Assembly (NCBI RefSeq): GCF_947501905.1
Contig: NZ_CANMXL010000004.1
Span: 394,777 to 458,776 of the forward strand
Reading direction: 5' to 3'
Length of the DNA: 64,000 nt
Origin: an uncultured Winogradskyella sp.
GTDB taxonomy: Bacteria; Bacteroidota; Bacteroidia; Flavobacteriales; Flavobacteriaceae
Shown: positions 44,489-53,933 of the stretch, one piece after another
Layout of the letters: every line of letters starts with the position of its first letter
How positions within the stretch are numbered: the first letter of the stretch is position 1
Notes under the pieces: model-generated
Told to the model about the DNA's origin: nothing
Database searches by the model: none
Seen by the model: the letters and a program-made list of their open reading frames with translations, nothing else
Program-made: the position numbers and the translations under genes

Positions 44489-45709
44489 CTACTCTGCCAA
44501 TAACTCCGCAACAAAACTTTCAAACTCAGCTTTAAATTCGATGTATTTATCACCAGTGGCTGGGCCATTAAAACCAGTATGTATTTTACGTACTTTTCCT
44601 GTTTTATCAATAAAAATTGAAGTTGGATAAGACAACACATGGTTAAGCATTGGGAGTTTTTCTTGAGCTTTAATTTTATCAGACGTGCCATATTGTGCCA
44701 ATAAAATAGGGTAATCTATTCCAACTTTAGATGTTAAACGGTCGATGCGGCTAAATGCAATTTCCTCAGTTTTAGCATACTCAAATGCCAAGGCAATAAT
44801 TTCAAAATTTTTGTCTTTGTTCTTGTTATAAAAGTCTGCATAATACTTACTTTCATCCAAACAGTTTGGACACCAGGTTCCCATAATCTGTACCACAACC
44901 ACCTTATCTTTAAAACGCTCGTCTTTAAGGCTCACCATATCACCTTTAGCATTAGGAAATGTAAAGTCTATACTATCGTAACCTTCTTTTAAAAAGGTTA
45001 GACTATCCGCACTTGGCAATTCGTAATCGGGGTTGCGCTTTGCTACAAAAGGCTCTTTCCAATGGTTACCAGAGTAGAATTGGCCTTCCATAGTAGAGTC
45101 AGTGACTTTTGCTGTAAATAAAAAGGCATGCGCACCATCAAAAGTAGAGAGCTTCATAATGTCACCATCCATAATACCTTCGAGATAACGGTAATCGCCA
45201 GTAGTGGTTCTAAAGGTTCCATATACAAAATGGTCTACCTGCTCAAAAATACCTTTGGCAATATACTCATCACCTTCAACACCTTGACTAAACACCGCCT
45301 CCCAAACACCATCTATAGAGGTTGATGTTGGACTTTTTGGCGACTTCGGAAAACGTACGTCTTCATTAAAATTAGCTGTAAATGGTACAATTCTATCTAA
45401 ACTTTCCTTAATAAATTCGCCTTTAAGATTATCCCCATCAAAAGTGGCTGCAAAATAACCTTCAAATACGGGTGCTGTAATAAAAATAGAATCGTTCCGG
45501 TATTCCACCTCATCAACTTCAATCACTTCTTCAGCATTAAAAATCTTCAAGGTTGTTGGCGAATCTACTTTAAACAAAAAAGGCAATTCCTGATTGTCTT
45601 GAACCTCTAAAACAGCTCTATATGTTCCGTTTTTTAGAGTTTGAGGCGTTCCTTCGTTTTTACAAGAAACAAATATTAAAGTCAATAGGAAAACTGAAAG
45701 ATATCTCAT
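44489..45709 (-). CDS. TlpA-like redoxin lipoprotein
   Basis: A 406-residue protein with a lipoprotein signal (LIFVSC, C16). Residues about 20-240 form a beta-rich region of unknown role. The C-terminal part (about 260-406) is a thioredoxin-fold AhpC/TSA-type domain with the active-site WCPNC in MGTWCPNCLDE and a cis-Pro region HVLSYPTSIFID. It should reduce or isomerise disulfides on the periplasmic face of a membrane. The gene is convergent with the ECF operon and downstream of the endonuclease I gene. Confidence 0.85.
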   Translation of the reverse strand: MRYLSVFLLTLIFVSCKNEGTPQTLKNGTYRAVLEVQDNQELPFLFKVDSPTTLKIFNAEEVIEVDEVEYRNDSIFITAPVFEGYFAATFDGDNLKGEFIKESLDRIVPFTANFNEDVRFPKSPKSPTSTSIDGVWEAVFSQGVEGDEYIAKGIFEQVDHFVYGTFRTTTGDYRYLEGIMDGDIMKLSTFDGAHAFLFTAKVTDSTMEGQFYSGNHWKEPFVAKRNPDYELPSADSLTFLKEGYDSIDFTFPNAKGDMVSLKDERFKDKVVVVQIMGTWCPNCLDESKYYADFYNKNKDKNFEIIALAFEYAKTEEIAFSRIDRLTSKVGIDYPILLAQYGTSDKIKAQEKLPMLNHVLSYPTSIFIDKTGKVRKIHTGFNGPATGDKYIEFKAEFESFVAELLAE

Positions 45710-45760
45710 TTTAAAACGTTTGTATTAAAGTTCGAAATAACAACAAATACCTTACATAAA

Positions 45761-45788
45761 AAAGCCCAACACAAAATGTTGGGCTTTA
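45761..45788 (-). terminator. Intrinsic terminator for the endonuclease I gene
   Basis: AAAGCCCAACA (45761-45771) and TGTTGGGCTTT (45778-45788) form an 11-bp stem with a 6-base loop. On the minus strand the stem is followed by more T residues (complement of the A-run at 45757-45763). It lies 19 bp after the endonuclease I stop and upstream of the TlpA-like gene. Confidence 0.8.
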
Positions 45789-45806
45789 ATTAAGATTTAT
45801 TTGAAA

Positions 45807-48800
45807 TTACTTTTTAATAATCTTCTTTTGAATGGTACGCTGACCATCGTTGATATTCATAATGTACATTCCTGAATCAAGGTTATTTAACTGTACCTTT
45901 CCTTTGAATGTGCCTTTAGCCACAAAACGACCAGACATATTGTAAATGGTGTACGATACTGCTCTGCTATCTTTCATTTCTAGATTTAAAGCATTGAAGC
46001 TGTTGTAAACCTTAGAGTTAAATACAGATTCCTCCTCGCCTAACTCACCATCAATTTGAATACCTGCTAACGGTGCTAAACGTGCCCCAGAAGCTCCGAT
46101 ATTCACCGTATAATCTTCTACCTCACCATAAGTAAATGTCTCACATGCACCAGGTGCAGAATTCCACTCCATAGATACTCTTAAACGTGTTGGTCCTGTA
46201 ACAGCTGATGTTGGTACAGTAAAGTTATATGATAAATTTCCGCCGTTTGAAGACGAACCAGAAACGACTTCTTCACTAGATTCAAATGTCCCGTTTTGGT
46301 TGAAATCTATCCAAGCTCTCCATTGCTCAGTGTACGATTGTCCAGGGAAACCTGCACTTAAAACAATAGTGTTAGTTCCGTAGTTAATGTTACCTGTTAG
46401 ATTTGTAAAATCACCGTAGCCACCATTTGAGCCTGTAGCGTTTGAAATCCCTCCTAAAGCTACAAAATCAATAAACTCAAAGTTGGTGTTGTTTCCTTGA
46501 GAGTTACAATAGTTTAATACTACAGCATCCGTTGTTACTGACACATTAGAACTTGTATTAGACACATTTCCAGCTGCATCTTTTGCTCTTACTGAGAATA
46601 CATAGTTTGTTGATGGTGCTAATCCTGTTACCGTGTATCCAGTTGTTGTTACTGAAGCTAGTAAACTTGCACCTTGGTAAACATCATATCCTGTTACACC
46701 TACATTATCTGTAGATGCTGACCATGATAAAGTCGCTGAATCTGTAGTAACGTTAGATGCTACAACATTTGTAGGTACTGATGGTGCTTGCGTATCTGCG
46801 GGTGTTGCTGTTGTTACGCCAACATTAGAACTTGCATTAGACACATTTCCAGCAGCATCTTTTGCCCTTACTGAGAATACATAGTTGGTTGATGGTGATA
46901 ATCCTGTTACTGTGTATCCAGTTGTTGTTACTGAAGCTAGTAACGATGCACCTTGGTAAACATCGTATCCAGTTACCCCAACATTATCTGTAGAGGCTGA
47001 CCATGATAAAGTAGCTGAATCTGTAGTAACGTTAGATGCTACAACATTTGCTGGTACTGATGGTGCTTGCGTATCTGCAGGTGTTGCTGTTGTTACTCCA
47101 ACATTAGAACTTGCATTAGACACATTTCCTGCAGCATCTTTCGCTCTTACTGAGAACACATAGTTTGTTGATGGTGCTAGTCCTGTTACTGTGTATCCCG
47201 TTGTTGTTACTGAAGCTAGTAAACTTGCGCCTTGGTAAACATCGTATCCTGTTACACCTACGTTATCCGTAGAAGCTGACCATGATAAAGTTGCTGAATC
47301 TGTTGTTACATTAAACGCTACAACATTTGTTGGTACTGATGGTGCTTCAGTATCTGGTGCTGGACCAGTACCGCCGTCAACAGTATGAGAACCTAAATCA
47401 TCAAAGGTATTCTGAGGGAATTGGTCCCATTCCGCTACAGTATATGTTGTATTTGGGTCTAAAACAGAAGGCTTACGTCTTAAAGTCACATCCTTTGCAA
47501 AATTAGCACTATTATTTTCATTACCCATTTTATCAATCAACACATTGTCTTTAAATAAACCAATGGCATCATTCCCGTTAAACGTCGTAACGCCACTTGT
47601 TGCATCCGCTTCATTTAATATTGCAGCAGTTGCACTACTATTAGCGACTACAAAAACTTCACCGTTAGCCAATTGCCCAGTTAAATTATAAGTACTCGTA
47701 AACGAACCACTACCATTTGTAGCTTTTCTAAGCGAATACCCAGAAAGATTAACTGTAGCTCCAGTAAAATTGGCTACTTCTAAAGCTTTATTGTTTGAAG
47801 AGCCTTCAATATACTCAGAAATAAATAACTCTGAAGCTGTTCCACCGGTTCCAGCAGCTTGAGTTGTTACTACTGCAGAACTACTATTCGCAGAGGTATT
47901 ACCTGCAGCATCAGTTGCATTTACAGAAAAGCTATATAAGGTACTTGCTCCCAATCCGGAAACATTGTATATCGTCCCACTTACGGTTACAACAAATGCA
48001 CCATCTTGAAAAACATTATAACCAGTTACACCAACATTATCAGTAGATGCAGACCATGTTAATACTGTAGAGTTGGATGTTGTGTTAGAAGCTACTAAAT
48101 TGAGTGGTACAGATGGTGCTTCAGTATCTTGAGTTCCAGTACCAAAACGGTCTTCGGCTTGAGGGCCACCCCAAATTTGAGTAGCAAAAGCTGGGTTATC
48201 TACAAAAGGGTTTCTATTACCTTGAATACCAGCAATGACTTCATTTCTGTTATCTTCAAAACCATTCACTGGGTCTTCAGCATTCCATTGTAGTAAAACA
48301 TCAATCATATTTGCATCTCCAGCTACTGTATTTCCAACAGCTACATTACTTGGTAGACAACGGCTGTCATAACGCAAATACATATACATCATCATTCTTG
48401 CTACATCGCCTTTCCACTCATCTCCAGGATAGAAATTTCCTTGTGGTGTAATCCCAGAATTTCCACTTCCAGCAGCAAATTTCCTATTATTTCTAGATGA
48501 ATTCATCTGTCCGTCTGCAGGACGAAGTGAATGCGCATCACTCCCAGGACCAGTACTTCCTAAGTTTGGATTTCCTAAAGATCTAGGATAAACATGCTCT
48601 CTATTCCATAGACCTATACCTCCGCCGTTGTCGTTAACACCACGTGAGCGATCTGTCATAAAATCGCCATCATTGTCATTGTATCCATATATTAAAAGCA
48701 CTTTAGAGGCATCTGAGGGATCTAAATCGGATTGTTGCAAAGCGTCCCAAACTCCAGGTGTATAACTTAAAATGGTTGTTTGAGTAGTGGTAATCTTAGA

Positions 48801-48923
48801 CGCTAAATCGTCTTTTAGGGATGTACCTGTTTGGTTTAGATTAACATCGTTATAATACGCAGGTATTTGAGCATAAGCTAACGAGCTAATCAATAAAATT
48901 GAAAAAAGTAGAATTTTCTTCAT
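45807..48923 (-). CDS. T9SS-exported endonuclease I with FN3, LTD and GEVED modules
   Basis: A 1038-residue secreted nuclease. Signal peptide 1-18. The endonuclease I domain (about 25-265) has NREHVYPRSLG (H110), GSDAHSLRPADG (H131) and the metal-binding NSSRNNRKF (N141 region). It is followed by one divergent FN3 domain (about 267-355), a lamin-tail-like domain (about 362-515), three nearly identical FN3 domains (524-802), a GEVED domain ending YGEVEDYTVNIG (about 805-948) and a T9SS sorting domain (about 965-1038). It probably degrades extracellular DNA for nutrition or biofilm turnover. Confidence 0.9.
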   Translation of the reverse strand: MKKILLFSILLISSLAYAQIPAYYNDVNLNQTGTSLKDDLASKITTTQTTILSYTPGVWDALQQSDLDPSDASKVLLIYGYNDNDGDFMTDRSRGVNDNGGGIGLWNREHVYPRSLGNPNLGSTGPGSDAHSLRPADGQMNSSRNNRKFAAGSGNSGITPQGNFYPGDEWKGDVARMMMYMYLRYDSRCLPSNVAVGNTVAGDANMIDVLLQWNAEDPVNGFEDNRNEVIAGIQGNRNPFVDNPAFATQIWGGPQAEDRFGTGTQDTEAPSVPLNLVASNTTSNSTVLTWSASTDNVGVTGYNVFQDGAFVVTVSGTIYNVSGLGASTLYSFSVNATDAAGNTSANSSSAVVTTQAAGTGGTASELFISEYIEGSSNNKALEVANFTGATVNLSGYSLRKATNGSGSFTSTYNLTGQLANGEVFVVANSSATAAILNEADATSGVTTFNGNDAIGLFKDNVLIDKMGNENNSANFAKDVTLRRKPSVLDPNTTYTVAEWDQFPQNTFDDLGSHTVDGGTGPAPDTEAPSVPTNVVAFNVTTDSATLSWSASTDNVGVTGYDVYQGASLLASVTTTGYTVTGLAPSTNYVFSVRAKDAAGNVSNASSNVGVTTATPADTQAPSVPANVVASNVTTDSATLSWSASTDNVGVTGYDVYQGASLLASVTTTGYTVTGLSPSTNYVFSVRAKDAAGNVSNASSNVGVTTATPADTQAPSVPTNVVASNVTTDSATLSWSASTDNVGVTGYDVYQGASLLASVTTTGYTVTGLAPSTNYVFSVRAKDAAGNVSNTSSNVSVTTDAVVLNYCNSQGNNTNFEFIDFVALGGISNATGSNGGYGDFTNLTGNINYGTNTIVLSAGFPGQSYTEQWRAWIDFNQNGTFESSEEVVSGSSSNGGNLSYNFTVPTSAVTGPTRLRVSMEWNSAPGACETFTYGEVEDYTVNIGASGARLAPLAGIQIDGELGEEESVFNSKVYNSFNALNLEMKDSRAVSYTIYNMSGRFVAKGTFKGKVQLNNLDSGMYIMNINDGQRTIQKKIIKK
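46518..47354 (-). repeat. Three tandem 279-bp repeats encoding FN3 domains
   Basis: Residues 524-616, 617-709 and 710-802 of the endonuclease I protein are three 93-residue copies that differ at only a few positions (for example VVAFN/VVASN, TNVV/ANVV and GLAP/GLSP). The DNA is almost as similar, which indicates recent duplication or gene conversion. Copy number may vary between strains. Confidence 0.92.
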
Positions 48924-49170
48924 TAGTTAAATTTGGTTTAAGGTTGTGTTAGTAATTTTCAATGCGTAAATTATTATTTAATTACATGCTTATTATTAAG
49001 CTAATATGAAGCGCTTAAAAAGCTAATAACAATTTTAAAATAACAACCTAAAAACAAGGTAATTACCTCATTTAAAAATGTTAATAATTATTTTCTTAAC
49101 TAAAAACTTTTTCAATTTCATTAAGCCATAAGTATTATTATCTTTGACATCTTAAATAAGATTGAGATTT
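48924..49170. other. 247-bp divergent intergenic region, no gene seen
   Basis: This A+T-rich gap separates the divergent endonuclease I and pheT genes. I find no open frame with a plausible start, no tRNA-like fold and no strong hairpin. It should carry both promoters; only the pheT -7 box is recognisable. Confidence 0.6.
49139..49146 (+). promoter_or_regulatory. Candidate -7 promoter box for pheT
   Basis: TATCTTTG fits TAnnTTTG, 24 bp before the ATG at 49171. The expected TTTG about 19-21 bp upstream is replaced by TTTC or similar, so the match is partial. Confidence 0.45.
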
Positions 49171-51603
49171 ATGAAGATTTCTTACAACTGGTTAAAGCAG
49201 TTTATTAAGATAGATTGGGATGCCGAAAAGACTGGTGAGTTGTTAACGGACCTTGGATTAGAGATTGAAGGTATTGAGACTTACGAATCTGTAAAAGGCG
49301 GACTCAAAGGTATTGTTGTTGGAGAAGTATTAACTTGTAAGCAACACCCAAACGCAGATAGATTAAAAGTTACTACGGTAAATATTGGCGAAGAAGCACC
49401 TTTACAAATAGTTTGTGGTGCACCAAATGTAGCGGCTGGACAAAAAGTACCTGTAGCAACTATTGGTACTACATTATATACTGAAGAAGGTGAAGCTTGG
49501 AAAATTAAAAAAGGGAAAATACGTGGAGAAGAAAGTCATGGGATGATTTGTGCTGAAGATGAGCTTGGCCTAGGCAAATCTCATGATGGCATTATGGTTT
49601 TAGATGCCAAACTAAAAGTAGGCACACTTGCTTCTGAAGTTTTTGAAATCGAAAATGATAGTGTTTTTGAAATAGGTTTAACACCTAACCGTGCTGATGC
49701 TATGAGTCATCATGGTGTTGCCCGTGACCTTAAAGCTGGCTTATTGCAAAAGGATGTACAATTAGAATTGATTACACCTTCCGTTAGCTCGTATCATGTA
49801 GATAGCAGAACACTAAAAATAGATGTTGATGTCCAAGACAAAGAAAAAGCACCACGCTATTGTGGCGTTACCATTTCTGGATTAAAGGTTGAAGACTCAC
49901 CTAGCTGGCTGCAACATCGCTTAAAATCGATTGGCTTATCACCTATTAATAATATTGTAGATATTACTAATTATGTACTTCACGAATTAGGACAACCTTT
50001 ACATGCCTTTGATGCAAATAAAATCTCAGGCAATAAAATTGAAGTAAAAACTTGTACAGCTGGAACAAAATTCACAACACTTGACGAGGTAGAGCGTGAG
50101 CTGCATAAAGATGATTTAATGATCTGTGATGCCGAAAAACCACTATGTATTGCAGGTGTGTTTGGAGGCATAAACTCTGGTGTTTCTGAAGGAACAACTA
50201 GTATCTTTTTAGAAAGTGCATATTTTAATCCTGTGAGTGTACGCAAAACTGCCAAACGTCATGGATTAAATACAGATGCTTCTTTCCGTTTTGAACGTGG
50301 CATTGACCCTAATATTACTGAATATGCATTAAAGCGTGCAGCCTTAATGATTACAGAAATAGCAGGAGGCGAAATATCAAGTGATGTGTCTGACACTTAT
50401 CCTAATAAAATCGGTGATTTTGAAGTGCGTTTAAGCTTTGATAACGCAAAGAAATTAATAGGTGAAGAAATCCCAAGAGAGACTATCAAAAGTATTCTAA
50501 CTTCTCTTGAAATAAAAGTTAATAATGTTACCGAAACTGGTTTAGGACTTACTGTTCCTGCATACAGAAACGATGTACAACGTGAAGCTGATATTATAGA
50601 AGAAATATTACGTGTGTACGGCTATAATAATGTTGGAACTACCGAAAAGCTAAATGCTTCAATTTCAAATTCTACACGTTTTGAAGATTATAAACTTCAG
50701 AATATTATAGGGAATCAATTAGCTTCTCAAGGCTTTTTTGAAATTATGGCTAACTCATTAACCACACCAAAATATATGGAACTTAGTGCTCAGTTAGATG
50801 CTGAGCATAATGTAGAAATGCTCAATCCATTGAGTAACGATTTAGGCGTCATGCGTCAATCATTATTATTCTCTGGTTTAGAAGCTGTTTCGTATAACAT
50901 TAACAGAAAACGTGGTGACTTAAAGTTATTTGAGTTTGGTAAAACTTATCATCAATATTCAGAGAAGCGTGAAGAATACAAGCATTTATCATTGTTTGTA
51001 ACTGGAAATAAATCAGATGAATATTGGGACCCTAAAGTTCAGTTATCTCCAAGTGATTTCTTTTACTTAAAAGGTACAGTAGAAATCATTTTACAACGTT
51101 TAGGATTACATCGATTGAAATCTTCTCCACTAAAATCAGACCTATTTAGTGAAGGCATGAGCTTATCTCTAGGAAAACTTAAAATGGTAGATTTTGGCTT
51201 AGTTAAAAAAGCAACACTTAAGCATTTTGGAATTTCTCAAAATGTACTATTTGCAGATTTTAATTGGGATAATGTATTAGAAATGGCAAAGCATAATAGT
51301 ATAAAGTTTAAAGCTATACCAAAGTATCCAGAGGTTCGTCGCGATTTTGCTTTACTTATAGACAATACTGTTACTTTCGAGGATATTTTCACTATCGCAA
51401 AGCAAACTGAAAAACAGTTATTAAAAAATGTAAATTTGTTTGATGTCTATGAAGGTAAAAACTTACCAAATGGTAAAAAGAGTTATGCCGTGAGTTTTAC
51501 TTTACAAGATGAAAATAAAACTCTGACTGATAAACAAATTGATAAAATAATGAACAAGCTACAGACTAATTTTGAGTCTAAACTTGGTGCAGAATTAAGA
51601 TAG
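49171..51603 (+). CDS. pheT: Phenylalanine-tRNA ligase beta subunit
   Basis: An 810-residue PheRS beta subunit that pairs with PheS (not in this window) to charge tRNA-Phe. The start is the ATG at 49171 (MKISYNWLKQFIKIDW); an in-frame TTG at 49162 is unlikely. Domains in order: N-terminal, tRNA-binding EMAP/OB (about 40-150, VGEVLTCKQHPNADRLKVTTV), B3/B4 editing (about 210-385), B5 (about 405-475), catalytic-like core and C-terminal FDX-ACB (about 715-810, KYPEVRRDFALLID). The length is typical. Confidence 0.97.
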   Translation: MKISYNWLKQFIKIDWDAEKTGELLTDLGLEIEGIETYESVKGGLKGIVVGEVLTCKQHPNADRLKVTTVNIGEEAPLQIVCGAPNVAAGQKVPVATIGTTLYTEEGEAWKIKKGKIRGEESHGMICAEDELGLGKSHDGIMVLDAKLKVGTLASEVFEIENDSVFEIGLTPNRADAMSHHGVARDLKAGLLQKDVQLELITPSVSSYHVDSRTLKIDVDVQDKEKAPRYCGVTISGLKVEDSPSWLQHRLKSIGLSPINNIVDITNYVLHELGQPLHAFDANKISGNKIEVKTCTAGTKFTTLDEVERELHKDDLMICDAEKPLCIAGVFGGINSGVSEGTTSIFLESAYFNPVSVRKTAKRHGLNTDASFRFERGIDPNITEYALKRAALMITEIAGGEISSDVSDTYPNKIGDFEVRLSFDNAKKLIGEEIPRETIKSILTSLEIKVNNVTETGLGLTVPAYRNDVQREADIIEEILRVYGYNNVGTTEKLNASISNSTRFEDYKLQNIIGNQLASQGFFEIMANSLTTPKYMELSAQLDAEHNVEMLNPLSNDLGVMRQSLLFSGLEAVSYNINRKRGDLKLFEFGKTYHQYSEKREEYKHLSLFVTGNKSDEYWDPKVQLSPSDFFYLKGTVEIILQRLGLHRLKSSPLKSDLFSEGMSLSLGKLKMVDFGLVKKATLKHFGISQNVLFADFNWDNVLEMAKHNSIKFKAIPKYPEVRRDFALLIDNTVTFEDIFTIAKQTEKQLLKNVNLFDVYEGKNLPNGKKSYAVSFTLQDENKTLTDKQIDKIMNKLQTNFESKLGAELR

Positions 51604-51604
51604 T

Positions 51605-52459
51605 ATGAGATATAGACTTATTTTTCTTATTGGTTTTTTATTATTAAGTATTAATACGTCTAACTCACAACAACTCAAAACTCAGATAGATAGCACAAAA
51701 CCTCAAACCATTTGGCAGATGGCCAAATACGACACGAGGTATACTTTAAAAAGCGTCGGTCATGCGTTTACTAGACCTTTACATTGGAAAGGAAAGGACT
51801 TTGCCAAATTAGGTATTTTACTTGGTGGTACTGCAGCACTTACTTTTACTGATGAGCCTATACAGGAGTTTATCCAAAATCAAAGAAGTGATTTTCCACA
51901 AGTTGTTAGAGATTTTGGATGGTATTTTGGTAGTCCACAAAACTATTTTATGGCAAATGCAGGTTTATATGGTTTTGGACTTTTTACAAAAAATGAAAAG
52001 ATTAGAAAAACCAGTGTTCTTATCATTTCATCATCATTAACTACAGGCTTAATACAAACATTTACAAAGAATGCTATTGGCCGTGCAAGGCCAAGCAGAG
52101 AAGCTGGTCATTTAGAATTTTCTTCATTTGCTAACGAGTCAAGTTTTCGGTCATTTCCATCAGGTCACACCGTATTATCTGTTACCATGGCACATTCTAT
52201 TGCTAAACAGTTTGAAAACCCTTGGGTAAAAGCTGGTATATATACCGTTGGTGCAATACCTCCAATATCTAGGTTAATAGATGATGCCCATTGGTTTACA
52301 GATATTGCTTTTAGTGCGGCACTTAGTATTATTGTTGTCGATGCCATTGATAAATTCTTATTTGAAGAAGAAGCTTATGATTATCCAAAGAAGAAAAAAA
52401 TGATTTCTTGGAATCTTAGATTTTCTACAAATCAAATTGGTTTAGTTGGTACCTTCTAG
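51605..52459 (+). CDS. PAP2-family phosphatase
   Basis: A 284-residue membrane-associated phosphatase. The three acid phosphatase motifs are present: K-x6-RP (KNAIGRARP), PSGHT, and SR-x5-H-x3-D (SRLIDDAHWFTD). The N-terminus looks like a signal sequence (MRYRLIFLIGFLLLSINTSNS), so the enzyme is probably periplasmic or outer-membrane associated and dephosphorylates lipid phosphates such as undecaprenyl-PP or PA. It starts 1 bp after pheT. Confidence 0.88.
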   Translation: MRYRLIFLIGFLLLSINTSNSQQLKTQIDSTKPQTIWQMAKYDTRYTLKSVGHAFTRPLHWKGKDFAKLGILLGGTAALTFTDEPIQEFIQNQRSDFPQVVRDFGWYFGSPQNYFMANAGLYGFGLFTKNEKIRKTSVLIISSSLTTGLIQTFTKNAIGRARPSREAGHLEFSSFANESSFRSFPSGHTVLSVTMAHSIAKQFENPWVKAGIYTVGAIPPISRLIDDAHWFTDIAFSAALSIIVVDAIDKFLFEEEAYDYPKKKKMISWNLRFSTNQIGLVGTF

Positions 52460-52536
52460 GTGTGAATTATTTATCATTTTATTCACATTTAACATATCTA
52501 TATTCTTTACTTTTAACAGAAATAAAAAAATAAACT

Positions 52537-53037
52537 ATGGCAAATATTACATTAGGTGGTAACCCTGCAACAACTGTAGGCAACCTTCCAGAAACTGGAT
52601 CAAAAGCTCCAGATTTTAAATTGACAAATACAGATTTAGCAGATAAAACTTTAACAGATTTTGATGGTTCAAGATTAGTATTGAATATATTTCCGAGTGT
52701 TGATACAGGTGTTTGTGCACAATCTATTAGAACCTTTAATGAAAAAGCTAGTGGTTTAGAAAATACTAAAGTACTATGCATATCTAAAGATTTGCCATTT
52801 GCTATGGCTCGTTTCTGTGGTGCTGAGGGCTTAGATAATGTTATAAACCTTTCAGATTATAAGACTGGAGATTTTGGAAATACTTATGGTGTTACTTTTA
52901 AAGATAGTGCTTTTGAGTCGCTTCATTCAAGATCTGTTGTTGTTGTAGATACAGACGGAACTATTTTACATACTGAGCAAGTTTCAGAAACTGGTGAAGA
53001 ACCAAACTACGAAGCAGCTTTAAATGCTTTAAACTAA
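52537..53037 (+). CDS. tpx: Thiol peroxidase
   Basis: A 166-residue atypical 2-Cys peroxiredoxin that reduces hydroperoxides. The peroxidatic cysteine is C60 in PSVDTGVCAQSIRTF and the resolving cysteine is C94 in MARFCGAEG, the typical Tpx spacing. A third Cys (C81) is also present. It begins the run tpx-dgkA-(unknown)-ftsK-lolA-lptF-ribB; the spacing of 3 bp to dgkA suggests co-transcription. Confidence 0.95.
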   Translation: MANITLGGNPATTVGNLPETGSKAPDFKLTNTDLADKTLTDFDGSRLVLNIFPSVDTGVCAQSIRTFNEKASGLENTKVLCISKDLPFAMARFCGAEGLDNVINLSDYKTGDFGNTYGVTFKDSAFESLHSRSVVVVDTDGTILHTEQVSETGEEPNYEAALNALN

Positions 53038-53040
53038 TAT

Positions 53041-53421
53041 ATGCCAAATAGGAATAAAGAATCTTTTGGAGTCAATCGCCTTAAAAGTGTAGGTTATGCT
53101 TTTAAGGGTTTGGTAGTTTTGGTCAAGACTGAAAACAGTATAAAACTTCAGCTCATCATTGGCTCAATTGTAACTATTGCCGGAATTTATTTTAATATTT
53201 CTACTACAGAATGGCTGATTCAACTAGTGATGATAGCCATGGTTATGAGTGTTGAAGGTGTAAATACCGCTATCGAATATATGGCAGATTTTATTCACCC
53301 TGACCATCATCCAAAAATTGGCCTCATTAAAGATATTGGTGCTGGCGCAGTTCTTATTGCTTCCATAGCTGCGATTATTGCTGCTGGGATTATTTATATT
53401 CCTAAGGTGTTTAATTTTTAA
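53041..53421 (+). CDS. dgkA: Diacylglycerol kinase family protein
   Basis: A 126-residue inner-membrane kinase of the DgkA type with three predicted helices. The signature is SVEGVNTAIEYMADFI and, later, GLIKDIGAGAVLIASIAA, giving the Glu/Asn and Lys-Asp residues used for ATP and metal binding. In Gram-positive bacteria related proteins phosphorylate undecaprenol. In this phylum the substrate may be diacylglycerol or undecaprenol. It lies between tpx and an unknown gene. Confidence 0.9.
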   Translation: MPNRNKESFGVNRLKSVGYAFKGLVVLVKTENSIKLQLIIGSIVTIAGIYFNISTTEWLIQLVMIAMVMSVEGVNTAIEYMADFIHPDHHPKIGLIKDIGAGAVLIASIAAIIAAGIIYIPKVFNF

Positions 53422-53423
53422 AA

Positions 53424-53831
53424 ATGGATACATTTGAGATTTGTGGTGAAAATGCTTCAATATCAATAAGAATAGATGAAGTCTTTGAAAACTCTTCAAA
53501 TAGAATAACTGACTTTAGGGTACAAATCAAGATAGAAATTAATTCATATTCTGTCAATAGTCATTTTTATATATCATTATTTGAATTGCGAAATTTTCAT
53601 GCAAAACTTGTTGCTTGTCAAAGTTCGCTAAATGGTATTGCCGTATTTGACTCTCGAGAAGATAATCTAGAATTAGAAGTTATTTACAATAACGGAAAAG
53701 CAAATATTTCTGGGAAATATCAAGAGTATTTGGGTGTTGATAATATTTTAGAATTCGATTTTTTGAGTGACCAATCCTATCTCAAAAAATCAGTTGACCA
53801 ACTTGACGCAATTTTGCAAAACTATTGTTAA
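53424..53831 (+). CDS. Hypothetical protein, faint resemblance to WapI-type immunity proteins
   Basis: A 135-residue cytosolic protein without signal or membrane segment. It is made of alternating strands (FRVQIKIEINSYSVNSHFYI; NLELEVIYNNGKANISGKYQ) and ends in helix with FDFLSDQSYLKKSVDQL. The layout recalls the small WapI-like immunity family, but I cannot confirm this by eye. It sits 2 bp after dgkA and about 100 bp before ftsK, inside a run I know from other flavobacteria without it. No toxin gene is adjacent. Confidence 0.6.
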   Translation: MDTFEICGENASISIRIDEVFENSSNRITDFRVQIKIEINSYSVNSHFYISLFELRNFHAKLVACQSSLNGIAVFDSREDNLELEVIYNNGKANISGKYQEYLGVDNILEFDFLSDQSYLKKSVDQLDAILQNYC

Positions 53832-53882
53832 TAACACGTTAGTATAAATACCAAAACCATTAGGATAAACGTTACTTATTTG

Positions 53883-53890
53883 TATTTTTG
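53883..53890 (+). promoter_or_regulatory. Candidate -7 promoter box for ftsK
   Basis: TATTTTTG fits TAnnTTTG, 43 bp before the ATG at 53934. No good TTTG is found at the expected upstream distance. It would give ftsK a promoter separate from the tpx-dgkA genes. Confidence 0.35.
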
Positions 53891-53933
53891 ATTTAGTACT
53901 AAATCTATCACTTCCTTTATTAGGATTTTATTA

